A stretch of DNA of 64,000 nucleotides from an uncultured Verrucomicrobiota bacterium (lineage in GTDB: Bacteria; Verrucomicrobiota; Kiritimatiellia; CAIVKH01). The stretch is from NCBI GenBank assembly GCA_937872895.1, contig CALMUP010000019.1:207650-271649 (forward strand), written 5' to 3'. Shown here one piece after another: positions 18,718 through 26,812 of the stretch. Numbering within the stretch: the first letter of the stretch is position 1; every line of letters starts with the position of its first letter. The translations under genes were made by a program, and so were the position numbers. Under the pieces are notes generated by a model that was not told the DNA's origin, ran no database searches, and saw only the letters and a list, made by a program, of their open reading frames with translations.

Positions 18718-19537
18718 TATCTTCCTGGTCGGCCTCGCAGCCTCCGCCAACACGCTGGCCCTCTTCCGCACCTCGCTCGGCGACATGGCGTTCGAGTTGT
18801 ACGACGCCGACAAGCCGCGCACGGTCAGCACCTTCATCCAACTCGCGAATCTCGGCTTCTACACCAACCGTCCGCTGTACCGGCTGGAGCCCGGCTTCGT
18901 CGTGCAAGGCGGCAACATCGGCGTGGCCGATCCCGCCTCGACCAACCTCGCCCAGAACTTCACCGGCAACAACCTCGGCCTGATCCCGAACGAGTTCGCG
19001 GTTGGCGCGCGGCTCAGCAACACCTTCGGCACGTTGGCCATGGCCAAAAGCGCATTCAGCACGAACTCCGCCGCCAACACCTGGTTCATCAACCTCGGCG
19101 ACAACAGCGCCTCCCTCGATGCGCAGAACGGCGGCTTCACCGTGTTCGGTCGCATCGTGCAGGGCGCGGACATCCTCACCGCCCTGAACACCCGCTCGAA
19201 CGGGTACGGCATCGTCGACCTCAGCGGCAGCAATGCCCCACCGCTCAACACCGTCCCCGTCATCTACACCGGCACCAACCTGCCGCGTTACGACCAACTC
19301 ATCTACGCCTCCATCGAACTCCTGCGCACCACCCTCACCGCGCTGCCCGACCAGACCCGCACCGTGCAGTGGAACAGCCCGACCGGGCTGGTTTGCCGGA
19401 TCGAGGTCAGCGACCTCGGGCCCGACGGCCCTTGGTCATTGCTCCACCAGACCAACGGCAACGGCTTGACCCAATCCCTCCTCGACACCAACACCGCCGC
19501 CGAAGCCCGGCTCTACCGGATCCGCATCGCCCCGTGA
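18680..19537 (+). CDS. Secreted cyclophilin-type peptidyl-prolyl isomerase
   Basis: This 285-residue protein has an N-terminal signal/anchor (residues about 1-23) and a cyclophilin domain (about 24-195) with FRTSLGDMAFELYD, YRLEPGFVVQGGNI and NTWFINLGDN. Cyclophilins catalyse proline isomerisation during folding, here in the periplasm or outside. The usual catalytic Arg of FHRxxPxF is represented by YRLEPGF, and the usual FxxQ..DP segment is reduced, so activity may be altered. The last about 70 residues resemble a fibronectin-like add-on of this lineage. The start codon lies inside the terminator-like hairpin at 18661-18717. Confidence 0.78.
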   Translation: MNRFIGPILGSFFIFLVGLAASANTLALFRTSLGDMAFELYDADKPRTVSTFIQLANLGFYTNRPLYRLEPGFVVQGGNIGVADPASTNLAQNFTGNNLGLIPNEFAVGARLSNTFGTLAMAKSAFSTNSAANTWFINLGDNSASLDAQNGGFTVFGRIVQGADILTALNTRSNGYGIVDLSGSNAPPLNTVPVIYTGTNLPRYDQLIYASIELLRTTLTALPDQTRTVQWNSPTGLVCRIEVSDLGPDGPWSLLHQTNGNGLTQSLLDTNTAAEARLYRIRIAP

Positions 19538-19591
19538 CCCGCCCCGCCCTGCATGCTTGTTCCCCCACCCGCGCCCTGCTAGGATGAACCC

Positions 19592-20029
19592 ATGATTTCC
19601 AACCGCTGCCTCTATGCCCTCAAGGCCATGCTTGAACTCAGCCTGCGCCAACGCCAGGGCCCGATCACCATCGGGCAGATCGCCGAGGCCCAGCACATCC
19701 CGGTGCGGTTTCTCGAAGCCATCCTGCGCCAGCTCAAGCAGGCCGGCCTCGCCAATTCGGCGCGCGGCAAGGAGGGCGGCTACCAGCTCGCGCGCGAGCC
19801 GCACCGGATCACCATGGGCGAGGTCATCCGGTTGTTCGAGGGGCCGCTGGTCGCGGTGAGCAAAGCGGAATCCAGCGAGACCGCCAACGAAGCGCCCGAT
19901 GTGTTTGCTCCGGTGTGGCAGGAAGCCGAACGCGCCCTCGCCGGGGTGTACGATGAAACGGATTTCGGGATGCTGATCGACCGCGAGCGCAACCGCTCCG
20001 AAGCCCAGGCCACCAACTTCACGATCTGA
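19592..20029 (+). CDS. Second Rrf2-family regulator, without cysteine cluster
   Basis: This 145-residue protein has the Rrf2 winged helix (YALKAMLELSLRQ, IPVRFLEAILRQL, RGKEGGYQLAREP) but only one cysteine, near its N-terminus. It therefore cannot bind an Fe-S cluster in the IscR manner. CymR of Bacillus also lacks a cluster and acts through a complex with CysK. The presence of a cysteine-free Rrf2 protein 1 kb after cysK makes a CymR-like role attractive but unproven. It is followed by a hairpin and a convergent gene. Confidence 0.85.
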   Translation: MISNRCLYALKAMLELSLRQRQGPITIGQIAEAQHIPVRFLEAILRQLKQAGLANSARGKEGGYQLAREPHRITMGEVIRLFEGPLVAVSKAESSETANEAPDVFAPVWQEAERALAGVYDETDFGMLIDRERNRSEAQATNFTI

Positions 20030-20030
20030 C

Positions 20031-20057
20031 CCGCCACGAGGCCGGCAACCGTGGCGG
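20031..20057. terminator. Hairpin between convergent genes
   Basis: CCGCCACG (20031-20038) pairs with CGTGGCGG (20050-20057) between the Rrf2 stop and the convergent transporter stop. There is no U-run, so it is only a possible bidirectional terminator. Confidence 0.4.
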
Positions 20058-20079
20058 TATTGCTTGCCCAGCCCAGAGG

Positions 20080-21174
20080 CTAGGCCGACGATCCCGGCGG
20101 CTCTGACGACGCACCCGCGGCCACCTCCGGCACCTCCGCATGCGTGCCCATCAGCAAGGCCAACCCGCGCGTCTCCGGCAAACTCTCCAGCGCCACCTTC
20201 AACGCCATCGTCAACGGCACCGCCAGCAGCATGCCCAGCGGACCCAGCACCCACGCCCAGAAGATCAGCGTGATCACGATCACCATCGGCGACAAGCCAA
20301 GCCCTCGCCCCATGTAACGCGGCTCGATGACATTGCTAACCCCGACATTGATGACCAGGTAACCCACGGCAACGACCACCGCACGTCCCAGGCCGAATTC
20401 AATGAACGCCAGCAGGATGCCCGGCACCGCCGCCATGATCGACCCGATGTTCGGAATGAAGTTCAGCACGAACGCCAGCACACCCAGCAACACCGGATTG
20501 TCCACCCCGCACACCCAGGCAAACCCGCCCACCAGCACGCCCGTCAACAGACTCATCACCGTCTTCATGCCCATGTACTTCCGGACATTGTCGATCACCA
20601 GGGTCAGCCGCCCGAACGACTCCTCCGACAACCCCGGCAGGCTGCGCAACTTCTTCGGCAGGATCGCCGCCTCCAGCAGGATGAAGATCGCGATCAGCAA
20701 CACCACGAATGCCCGACCCAGCACATGGGTCGCCGCCGTGATGCCATCGCGAATCACCCGCACCGACGAATTCTCCACGATGGCTCGGCGAATGCCCTGC
20801 TCCGGCATCTCCACCCCATGCCCCTCCAACCACACCAGCACCGTACCCACCTGCTGCTGCAAATTCTCCTGGTACCGTGGCAACTGCCGGGCGATGTCCT
20901 CCAACGAAATCCGCACGGCATGAACCCCCACCGACACCACCACCGTCAATCCGACAATCAATACCAGCATCGCCACCCACGACGGCATGCCCCGCCGCTG
21001 CATCGCCAGGAACATCGGACCCACCAACACCACGATGAACACCGACAACAACAGCAACACCACCAGCGACGAGGCCGCCTTCATGCCCGCGACAATGATG
21101 ACGAACGCCGCGAGATTGATCAGGATATCCCGCAACGACATGCGCCTTTTCATGGAAACCGGGGCCGTCGGCAT
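20080..21174 (-). CDS. AI-2E family transporter (PerM/TqsA-like permease)
   Basis: This 364-residue integral membrane protein has about eight hydrophobic segments in the AI-2E/PerM pattern: two near the N-terminus, a soluble stretch (about residues 70-145), then the C-terminal helices with GFAWVCGVDNPVLLGVLAFV, LNFIPNIGSIMAAVPG and the family motif IEPRYMGRGLGLSP. Family members have been linked to autoinducer-2 export or Na+/H+ exchange; the substrate here is unknown. The ATG at 21174 is preferred to the one at 21258, which would add a non-hydrophobic extension over the cysH promoter. Confidence 0.88.
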   Translation of the reverse strand: MPTAPVSMKRRMSLRDILINLAAFVIIVAGMKAASSLVVLLLLSVFIVVLVGPMFLAMQRRGMPSWVAMLVLIVGLTVVVSVGVHAVRISLEDIARQLPRYQENLQQQVGTVLVWLEGHGVEMPEQGIRRAIVENSSVRVIRDGITAATHVLGRAFVVLLIAIFILLEAAILPKKLRSLPGLSEESFGRLTLVIDNVRKYMGMKTVMSLLTGVLVGGFAWVCGVDNPVLLGVLAFVLNFIPNIGSIMAAVPGILLAFIEFGLGRAVVVAVGYLVINVGVSNVIEPRYMGRGLGLSPMVIVITLIFWAWVLGPLGMLLAVPLTMALKVALESLPETRGLALLMGTHAEVPEVAAGASSEPPGSSA

Positions 21175-21252
21175 GACACCTACGCTACCACCCGAAAGCC
21201 CTCCGCGCCACCCTTTCCCGTTATCCAGCAAGAACTCGACGAAAATTAGCCA

Positions 21253-21288
21253 TTGCAATCCCTATCATTTTGATAGATATAGTCGTGT
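21253..21288 (+). promoter_or_regulatory. cysH promoter with palindromic operator
   Basis: A 15-base palindrome, CTATCATTTTGATAG, lies at 21262-21276 between a -35-like TTGCAA (21253-21258) and a -10-like GATATA (21276-21281). It is followed by TAGTCGT and the ATG at 21289 with no Shine-Dalgarno sequence. The heptamer TAGTCGT also precedes the Rrf2 gene (11646-11652), suggesting shared control and a leaderless message. Confidence 0.45.
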
Positions 21289-22029
21289 ATGAACCTATCC
21301 GACCAGCACATCGATCCCGCCATCTGGGCTTCGGTGGACCCGCACGACCCCCGCGCCGTCCTGGCCAAGGCCCTGGAGCTCTGGCACCCGCGCATTGCCC
21401 TCGCCTCGAGCTTCAGCCTGGAAGACGCCGTGGTGACCCACCTGCTGATGGAACAGCGCAAGGATGCCGTGGTGTTCGCGCTGGATACCGGTCGCCTGAA
21501 CCCGGAAACCTACGAATGCGCCGAAGCCCTGCGCCGGCGCTACGGCCTGACCATCCAATGGTACTTCCCGGAACGCGCCTCCGTGGAAACCCTGGAACGC
21601 GAAAAGGGCCTGTTTTCCTTCCGCGACAGCATCGACCACCGCAAGGAATGCTGCGGCATCCGCAAGGTCGAACCACTGCGCCGCGCCCTGTCCGGCCTCG
21701 ACGCCTGGATCACCGGTCTGCGCCGCGAGCAAAGCGTGACCCGCTCGGACCTCCAGGCCGTCGAGATCGACCGGGCGAACGGCGGAATCGTCAAGGTCAA
21801 CCCGTTGGCGGACTGGACGTTGGAGCAGTTGTGGGCCTTCGTCCACGAACACCGTATCCCTTACAACCGGCTGTATGACCAGGGCTACACCTCGATCGGC
21901 TGCGCCCCCTGCACCCGGGCCATCCAGCCCGGCGAAGACCAGCGCGCCGGTCGCTGGTGGTGGGAGAATCCCGAACACAAGGAATGCGGCCTCCACCCCG
22001 GCATGCGCGCCTTCAACCCGTCGATCTAA
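21289..22029 (+). CDS. cysH: Adenylyl-sulfate (APS) reductase, assimilatory type
   Basis: The enzyme reduces APS to sulfite with thioredoxin. The 246-residue protein has the PP-loop fold (LASSFSLEDAVVTH, FALDTGRLNPETY) and the paired-cysteine motifs CC (KECCGIRK) and CxxC (GCAPC) that bind a [4Fe-4S] cluster and mark APS reductases as opposed to PAPS reductases. The catalytic cysteine is in KECGLHP near the C-terminus. No APS kinase (CysC) is encoded nearby, which agrees with direct APS reduction. It starts the cysH-cysD-cysN group. Confidence 0.94.
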   Translation: MNLSDQHIDPAIWASVDPHDPRAVLAKALELWHPRIALASSFSLEDAVVTHLLMEQRKDAVVFALDTGRLNPETYECAEALRRRYGLTIQWYFPERASVETLEREKGLFSFRDSIDHRKECCGIRKVEPLRRALSGLDAWITGLRREQSVTRSDLQAVEIDRANGGIVKVNPLADWTLEQLWAFVHEHRIPYNRLYDQGYTSIGCAPCTRAIQPGEDQRAGRWWWENPEHKECGLHPGMRAFNPSI

Positions 22030-22107
22030 TCCGGGCGGGGTGAACGCTTTAACAGTTTGAAATTTCCGGTTTGCTATGACATACAGGTTGTTTTGACAGG
22101 AAGGTTT

Positions 22108-23010
22108 ATGAAAGCACACACCTTATCCCACCTCGATGTGCTCGAGGCGGAATCGATCCACATCATGCGGGAAGTGGCCGCGGAATTCGAACGCCCGGTG
22201 CTGCTGTTCTCCGGCGGCAAGGATTCGATCTGCATGCTGCGCATCGCCGAGAAGGCGTTCCGCCCGGCGAAGTTCCCGTTCCCGCTGATGCACATCGACA
22301 CCGGCCACAACTTCCCCGAACTGATCGAGTTCCGCGACAAGCGCGCCGCCGAACTCGGCGAGAAGCTGATCGTCCGCACCGTCGAGGACGCCCTGGCCAA
22401 GGGCATCGCCCGCCAGACCCCCGGCGAAACCAGCCGCAACCGCCTGCAAACCCCGACCCTGCTCGCCGCGATTGAGGAGTTCAAGTTCGACTGCGCCCTC
22501 GGCGGCGCCCGCCGCGACGAGGAAAAGGCCCGCGCGAAGGAACGCGTGTTCTCGTTCCGCGACGCCTTCGGCCAGTGGGATCCCAAGAACCAGCGCCCCG
22601 AACTGTGGAACCTCTACAACGGTCGCATCAACCCCGGCGAACACATGCGCGTGTTCCCGCTGAGCAACTGGACCGAGCTCGACATCTGGGAATACATCGA
22701 CCGCGAACGCCTCGAAATCCCGAACATCTACTTCAGCCACGACCGTGAAGTGATCCGCCGCGACAACCAGTGGCTGCCGGTCAGCGACCTCCTGCCGAAA
22801 CGCCCGAACGAAGCCTCGCACGTGCTGAAAGTCCGCGTCCGCACCATCGGCGACATCTCCTGCACCGGCTGCGTGGAATCACCCGCCGTGACCGTCGCCG
22901 ACATCATCAACGAGATCGCCGCCGCCCGCGTGACCGAACGCGGCAGCCGCGCCGACGACAAGCGCTCGGAAACCGCGATGGAAGACCGCAAGCGCGAAGG
23001 CTACTTCTAG
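22108..23010 (+). CDS. cysD: Sulfate adenylyltransferase subunit 2
   Basis: CysD is the catalytic subunit of ATP sulfurylase and makes APS from ATP and sulfate. The 300-residue protein has the PP-loop SGGKDSICMLRIAEKA and the family segments HIDTGHNFPELIEFRD, GGARRDEEKARAKER and FPLSNWTELDIWEYI. The start at 22108 has an AGGAAGG ribosome site 4 bases upstream and begins MKAHTLSHLDVLEAESIHI, the usual start; the frame's earlier ATG at 22057 adds unrelated residues. The reaction is driven by the GTPase CysN encoded next. Confidence 0.95.
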   Translation: MKAHTLSHLDVLEAESIHIMREVAAEFERPVLLFSGGKDSICMLRIAEKAFRPAKFPFPLMHIDTGHNFPELIEFRDKRAAELGEKLIVRTVEDALAKGIARQTPGETSRNRLQTPTLLAAIEEFKFDCALGGARRDEEKARAKERVFSFRDAFGQWDPKNQRPELWNLYNGRINPGEHMRVFPLSNWTELDIWEYIDRERLEIPNIYFSHDREVIRRDNQWLPVSDLLPKRPNEASHVLKVRVRTIGDISCTGCVESPAVTVADIINEIAAARVTERGSRADDKRSETAMEDRKREGYF

Positions 23011-23058
23011 CGAAGACGCAACATCCAACTTCCAACATCCAACATTCAACGTTCAAAC
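23011..23058. repeat. GACGCAAC-family repeat, copy 2
   Basis: It starts at the cysD stop codon with CGAAGACGCAACATCCAAC and continues with CCAAC/TTCAAC steps. It faces an inverted copy at 23110-23155, so the cysD-cysN gap could fold into a long imperfect hairpin. Confidence 0.75.
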
Positions 23059-23109
23059 AAGGAAGGAAGCAATTTTCACTTAAATCCAGCCCGATTCAAT
23101 CATCCGCCA

Positions 23110-23155
23110 TTGGAAGCTGGATGTTGAATGCTGGAAGTTGGACGTTGCGTCCTCG
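23110..23155. repeat. GACGCAAC-family repeat, copy 3 (inverted)
   Basis: It reads as the inverse complement of copy 2 and ends GACGTTGCGTCCTCG shortly before the cysN start. The pair encloses about 50 bases. Confidence 0.75.
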
Positions 23156-23163
23156 TATAGCTC

Positions 23164-24462
23164 ATGGAAAACACCGAACTCCTCCGCTTCACCACCGCCG
23201 GTTCCGTTGACGACGGCAAGAGCACCCTGATCGGTCGCCTGCTGTATGACACCAAGCTGATCATGGAAGACCAGCTCGAGTCCCTGCAGCGCTCGTCCGA
23301 CATCACCGGCGACGGCCAGATCAACCTCGCCAACCTGACCGACGGCCTCCGCGCCGAACGCGAACAGGGCATCACCATCGACGTCGCCTACCGCTACTTC
23401 GCCACCCCGAAACGGAAGTTCATCGTCGCCGACACCCCCGGCCACGTCCAGTACACCCGCAACATGGTCACCGGCGCCTCGACCGCGAACCTCGCCATCA
23501 TCCTCGTCGATGCCCGCCAGGGCGTGATCCAGCAGACCCGCCGCCACGCCTACATCGCCTCCCTGCTCCGCATCCCCCACCTCGTCCTCTGCATCAACAA
23601 GATGGACCTCGTCGCCTACTCCGAGGACATCTTCAACCGCATCCGCGAGGACTTCTCCAGCTTCGCCGCCGGCCTCGCCATCCGCGACATCACCTTCATC
23701 CCGGTCAGCGCCCTGAACGGCGACAACATCGTGGAGAAGTCGGACGCCATGCCCTGGTACTACGGCCCGCCGCTGCTCCGCCACCTCGAGGACGTCTACA
23801 TCGGCAACGACCGCAACCTGCGCGACGCCCGCTTCCCCGTCCAGTACGTGATCCGCCCCTACAAGGACGAATACCACGACTTCCGCGGCTTCGCCGGCCA
23901 GATCGCCGGCGGCGTGTTCCGCAAGGGCGACAAGGTCACCATCCTGCCCTCCGGCAAGACCTCCACCATCACCCAGATCCACACCCACGACGGCGAACTC
24001 GACGAGGCCTTCGCCCCCCAGTCCGTCACCCTCCAACTCGCCGATGACATCGACATCAGCCGCGGCGACATGATCGTCAAACCCGACAACGTCCCCTACA
24101 CCGCCAACGAATTCGAGGCCATGGTCTGCTGGATGCACGACGAACCCATGCGCAAGGGCATGAAATACGGCATCAAGCTCGGCACCAAGAGCGCCCGCTG
24201 CATGCCCGCCGACATCCTCCACCGCGTGAACATCGACACCCTCGAACCGGACGTCGGCGCCACCTCGCTCGGCCTGAACGAAATCGGCCGCATCAAGTTC
24301 AAGACCACCGTCCCGATGGTCTTCGACCCCTACAACCGCAACCGCGCCACCGGCGGCTTCATCGTCGTCGACGAAGCCACCAACCTGACCCTCGGTGCCG
24401 GCATGATCCTCGAACCGAAACGCGCCATCCCCAACACGGACGACGCGGAATTCGTCATCTGA
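23164..24462 (+). CDS. cysN: Sulfate adenylyltransferase subunit 1 (GTPase)
   Basis: CysN is the regulatory GTPase of ATP sulfurylase; GTP hydrolysis drives APS formation. The 432-residue protein has G1 GSVDDGKST, switch I in EREQGITIDVAYR, G3 DTPGH, G4 NKMD and EF-Tu-like beta-barrel domains 2 and 3. It ends without a CysC kinase domain (NodQ-type fusions are about 620 residues), in keeping with the APS reductase encoded upstream. The spacer before it holds the inverted repeat pair. Confidence 0.95.
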   Translation: MENTELLRFTTAGSVDDGKSTLIGRLLYDTKLIMEDQLESLQRSSDITGDGQINLANLTDGLRAEREQGITIDVAYRYFATPKRKFIVADTPGHVQYTRNMVTGASTANLAIILVDARQGVIQQTRRHAYIASLLRIPHLVLCINKMDLVAYSEDIFNRIREDFSSFAAGLAIRDITFIPVSALNGDNIVEKSDAMPWYYGPPLLRHLEDVYIGNDRNLRDARFPVQYVIRPYKDEYHDFRGFAGQIAGGVFRKGDKVTILPSGKTSTITQIHTHDGELDEAFAPQSVTLQLADDIDISRGDMIVKPDNVPYTANEFEAMVCWMHDEPMRKGMKYGIKLGTKSARCMPADILHRVNIDTLEPDVGATSLGLNEIGRIKFKTTVPMVFDPYNRNRATGGFIVVDEATNLTLGAGMILEPKRAIPNTDDAEFVI

Positions 24463-24601
24463 TCCGGCCCCTGCGAGCCGACCAGCTCCGCGTCCGTCCC
24501 GCCATCCCACCGGAGCGGACCGGCGACGCCAGAGGCGGGTAAACGTCCCGGTCCGGCGTAGCCGTCGCGAATGGACACACCTTGACGCCATCCCTCGACC
24601 A

Positions 24602-24631
24602 TGTGATACTGTGAACGTGAAAAATATCACA
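24602..24631. promoter_or_regulatory. Likely toxin-antitoxin operator dyad
   Basis: TGTGATA (24602-24608) and TATCACA (24625-24631) form a perfect 7-base inverted repeat that spans the GTG start of the antitoxin gene. Ribbon-helix-helix antitoxins usually repress their own operon through such dyads. Confidence 0.5.
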
Positions 24632-24859
24632 GTTTCCATTGACGACCACCTCTACCGGCGCGCGCGCATGCGCGCCGCCGAGCAGGACACCTCCGTCTCG
24701 GCCCTGGTCCGGTCATTCCTCGCGTCCTACAGCGGCGGCGAAACCGAATTCGAGCGGCGCAAGCGCCTGCAGCAGGAAACCCTCGCGCAGATCCATCAAT
24801 TCCGGGGCGGCGACCGGCTGACCCGAAGCGAGGTGCACACCCGTCATGCGCTTCGTTGA
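24611..24859 (+). CDS. Ribbon-helix-helix antitoxin (VapB-type)
   Basis: This 82-residue protein begins with GTG at 24611 (another GTG follows at 24617). It has an N-terminal ribbon-helix-helix motif (NITVSIDDHLYRRARMRA, then DTSVSALVRSFLASY) and a charged C-terminal tail that would wrap the toxin. It overlaps the PIN toxin gene by 14 bases, the normal arrangement of a VapBC pair. The pair separates the sulfate and siroheme clusters. Confidence 0.82.
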   Translation: MNVKNITVSIDDHLYRRARMRAAEQDTSVSALVRSFLASYSGGETEFERRKRLQQETLAQIHQFRGGDRLTRSEVHTRHALR

Positions 24860-25256
24860 CACCAACATCCTGCTCTACGCCATCAGCAAAGACCGCCGGG
24901 ATGCGGCGAAATCCCGGCAAGCCCTGACGCTGCTTGACGCCGAAGACCTCGTGCTGTCCACCCAGGTCCTGCAGGAATTCTATGTGCAGGCGACCCGGCC
25001 GACCCGCAAGGACGCCCTGCCCCACGAACTCGCCGCAAACCTGATCGAGGCCTGGCGTCGCTTCCCCGTCCAGGAAGTGAATGCCGACATCGTGGTGGCC
25101 GCCCTGTCCACCAAACTGCGGTGGAACATCGACTACTGGGACGCCGCCATCGTCGAGGCGGCCCGCGCCGCGCGCTGCTCGGAAATCCTCTCGGAAGACC
25201 TGCAGGATGGCATGAACTTCGGCGGCATCCGCGTCCGCAACCCGTTTACCCCGTGA
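24846..25256 (+). CDS. vapC: PIN-domain toxin (VapC-type ribonuclease)
   Basis: The 136-residue PIN domain shows the four expected acidic residues: Asp5 in RFVDTNILLYAIS, Glu44 in VLQEFYVQ, Asp99 in IDYWDAAIVEAA, and Asp118 in ILSEDLQDG. VapC toxins cleave RNA, often tRNA, when released from the antitoxin. It overlaps the antitoxin gene and ends 13 bases before the siroheme gene. Confidence 0.9.
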   Translation: MRFVDTNILLYAISKDRRDAAKSRQALTLLDAEDLVLSTQVLQEFYVQATRPTRKDALPHELAANLIEAWRRFPVQEVNADIVVAALSTKLRWNIDYWDAAIVEAARAARCSEILSEDLQDGMNFGGIRVRNPFTP

Positions 25257-25269
25257 ACCCGCTGTACCC

Positions 25270-25935
25270 ATGACGGACACCTTTCCCCCCTATACCACCC
25301 CGTACCACCGCGCCCTGCCCATCGGCCTGGTGACGACCTGCCGCACCCTGCTGGTCATCGGCATCGGCCGCGACATCGGTCCGCGCCTCCAGCACGCCCG
25401 CCTGTTCGACTGGCACGCCATCCACCTGATGTGGCCCGAACTGCCCCGTGAACTGGTCGAACTGACCGAGGGCGATCCGCGCTTCCACCTCCACCTCCGC
25501 CTCCCCACCGAGGATGACATCGCCCGCGCCGACGTCATCATCGAGGACTGCGAGGACCACGAGCTCGCCACCCGGATCACCGCCTGGTCCCGCCAGCACC
25601 GCCGCCTGATCAACGCCATCGACAAACCCGAACTGTGCGATCTGTACTACATGTCGCTCGTCTTCCGCGACCCCCTGATTCTCGCCATCACCAGCGGCGG
25701 CGACGCCCCCGCCCTGGCCGCCCTCCTGCGCAAACAGTTGGAGCAGAACCTCTCCCCCGGCTGGTCCACCGCCTCCACCCTGATGGCCGAAGCCCGCCAG
25801 CAGTTGCCGGGTGGACAAAAACGGAAGGACTTGTTACGTTCTGTAGCTCGGCACCCCGACCTGTTGCGGCTGATTGAAGCCGATGATAAACAGGGGCTTA
25901 AGGATTTGATCGAAGATGCAGTTCATCGGTTGTGA
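25270..25935 (+). CDS. Precorrin-2 dehydrogenase-like protein (divergent CysG N-terminal type)
   Basis: The 221-residue protein follows the CysG-N/Met8 plan: a Rossmann fold (TLLVIGIGRDIGPRLQHARL), a middle segment (ADVIIEDCEDHELATRI, LINAIDKPELCDLYYM), and the dimerisation/substrate region LAITSGGDAPALAALLRKQL. It would oxidise precorrin-2 to sirohydrochlorin and may insert iron. The glycine motif is GIGRDIG instead of the usual GGGxVA, and similarity is low, so activity is uncertain. Its last 20 bases overlap hemA, and it lies with the SUMT-containing fusion that makes precorrin-2. Confidence 0.72.
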   Translation: MTDTFPPYTTPYHRALPIGLVTTCRTLLVIGIGRDIGPRLQHARLFDWHAIHLMWPELPRELVELTEGDPRFHLHLRLPTEDDIARADVIIEDCEDHELATRITAWSRQHRRLINAIDKPELCDLYYMSLVFRDPLILAITSGGDAPALAALLRKQLEQNLSPGWSTASTLMAEARQQLPGGQKRKDLLRSVARHPDLLRLIEADDKQGLKDLIEDAVHRL

Positions 25936-26812
25936 ATTGGAAATAACGGACCCCGCCCGGCGCGAGGAAGTCGTACAAACCCTGTCCCGCCGCGCCCACG
26001 CGCCCCTGCTGGTGCTGAACACCTGCCAACGCCTGGAATGCTTCGGCCACCCGGTCGATGAAGACCCCCGCTGGCGCATCACCACCCGCTACGACAGCCG
26101 CGCCGCCTTCGAACGCATGGCCCGTATCGCCGCCGGCCTCGAAAGCCGCGTGATCGGCGAACTGGAAGTGCTCGGCCAAGTCCGCACCGCCTACAAACTG
26201 TTCCGCGAAACCACCGGCGGCCAGGCGAAGATCCTCGACCGGATCTTCCAGGACGCCCTCGCCCTCGGCCGCGAAGCCCGCCGCATCAGCGAGGTGGACC
26301 GCAACCTGACCTCGCTGAGCGCCCTCGCCGCCACCACCCTGATGAAGCACATCCCCGCCACCGCGCCCGTGGCCGTGGTCGGCGCCGGCTCCCTCGCCGG
26401 CTCGGCCGCCCGCTACCTGAACAAGCGCGGCAACCACCCGGTCCGGATCACCAGCCGCTGCCCCGACAACGCCTTCGTGCTCGCCCTCGAACTCGGCGGC
26501 TTCAGCACCGGCCTCGACAACATCGGCCACCTGTTCACCGGCGTCGCCGGCATCATCTCCGCCACCGCCGCCCCGCACGCCCTGATCTTCCCGAAACACC
26601 TGGAACACGCCGCACGCCCCCTGACCATCATCGACCTCGGCGAACCCTCCGATTGCGACGACGAGGTGAAATCCCTGCCCGGCGTAACCTACATCTCGCT
26701 GCTCGATATCGAACGCAAGGCCCATATCAACACCGAAGACCGGGTCCGCCGCGCCGAAATCGCCGCCCAGGTCATCCGGGATGGAGCACTGGCGTGGACC
26801 GCCCGAAGCTAG
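25916..26812 (+). CDS. hemA: Short glutamyl-tRNA reductase
   Basis: GluTR makes glutamate-1-semialdehyde from Glu-tRNA, the first step to tetrapyrroles. Recognisable parts are the catalytic cysteine (Cys37, LVLNTCQRLE), GLESRVIGELEVLGQVRTAY and a NADPH-binding Rossmann domain from about residue 145 (VAVVGAGSLAGSAARYLNKR). At 298 residues it is far below the usual 400-450: the C-terminal dimerisation helix domain is missing. The conserved His of the HLFRVAxGLDS motif is replaced by Arg67. It overlaps the previous gene by 20 bases and the next by 19. Confidence 0.82.
   Translation: MQFIGCELEITDPARREEVVQTLSRRAHAPLLVLNTCQRLECFGHPVDEDPRWRITTRYDSRAAFERMARIAAGLESRVIGELEVLGQVRTAYKLFRETTGGQAKILDRIFQDALALGREARRISEVDRNLTSLSALAATTLMKHIPATAPVAVVGAGSLAGSAARYLNKRGNHPVRITSRCPDNAFVLALELGGFSTGLDNIGHLFTGVAGIISATAAPHALIFPKHLEHAARPLTIIDLGEPSDCDDEVKSLPGVTYISLLDIERKAHINTEDRVRRAEIAAQVIRDGALAWTARS

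Noticed and set aside
22123..24639. Long minus-strand frames opposite cysD and cysN
   Set aside because: They mirror strongly conserved CysD and CysN genes; high GC content produces such open antisense frames.
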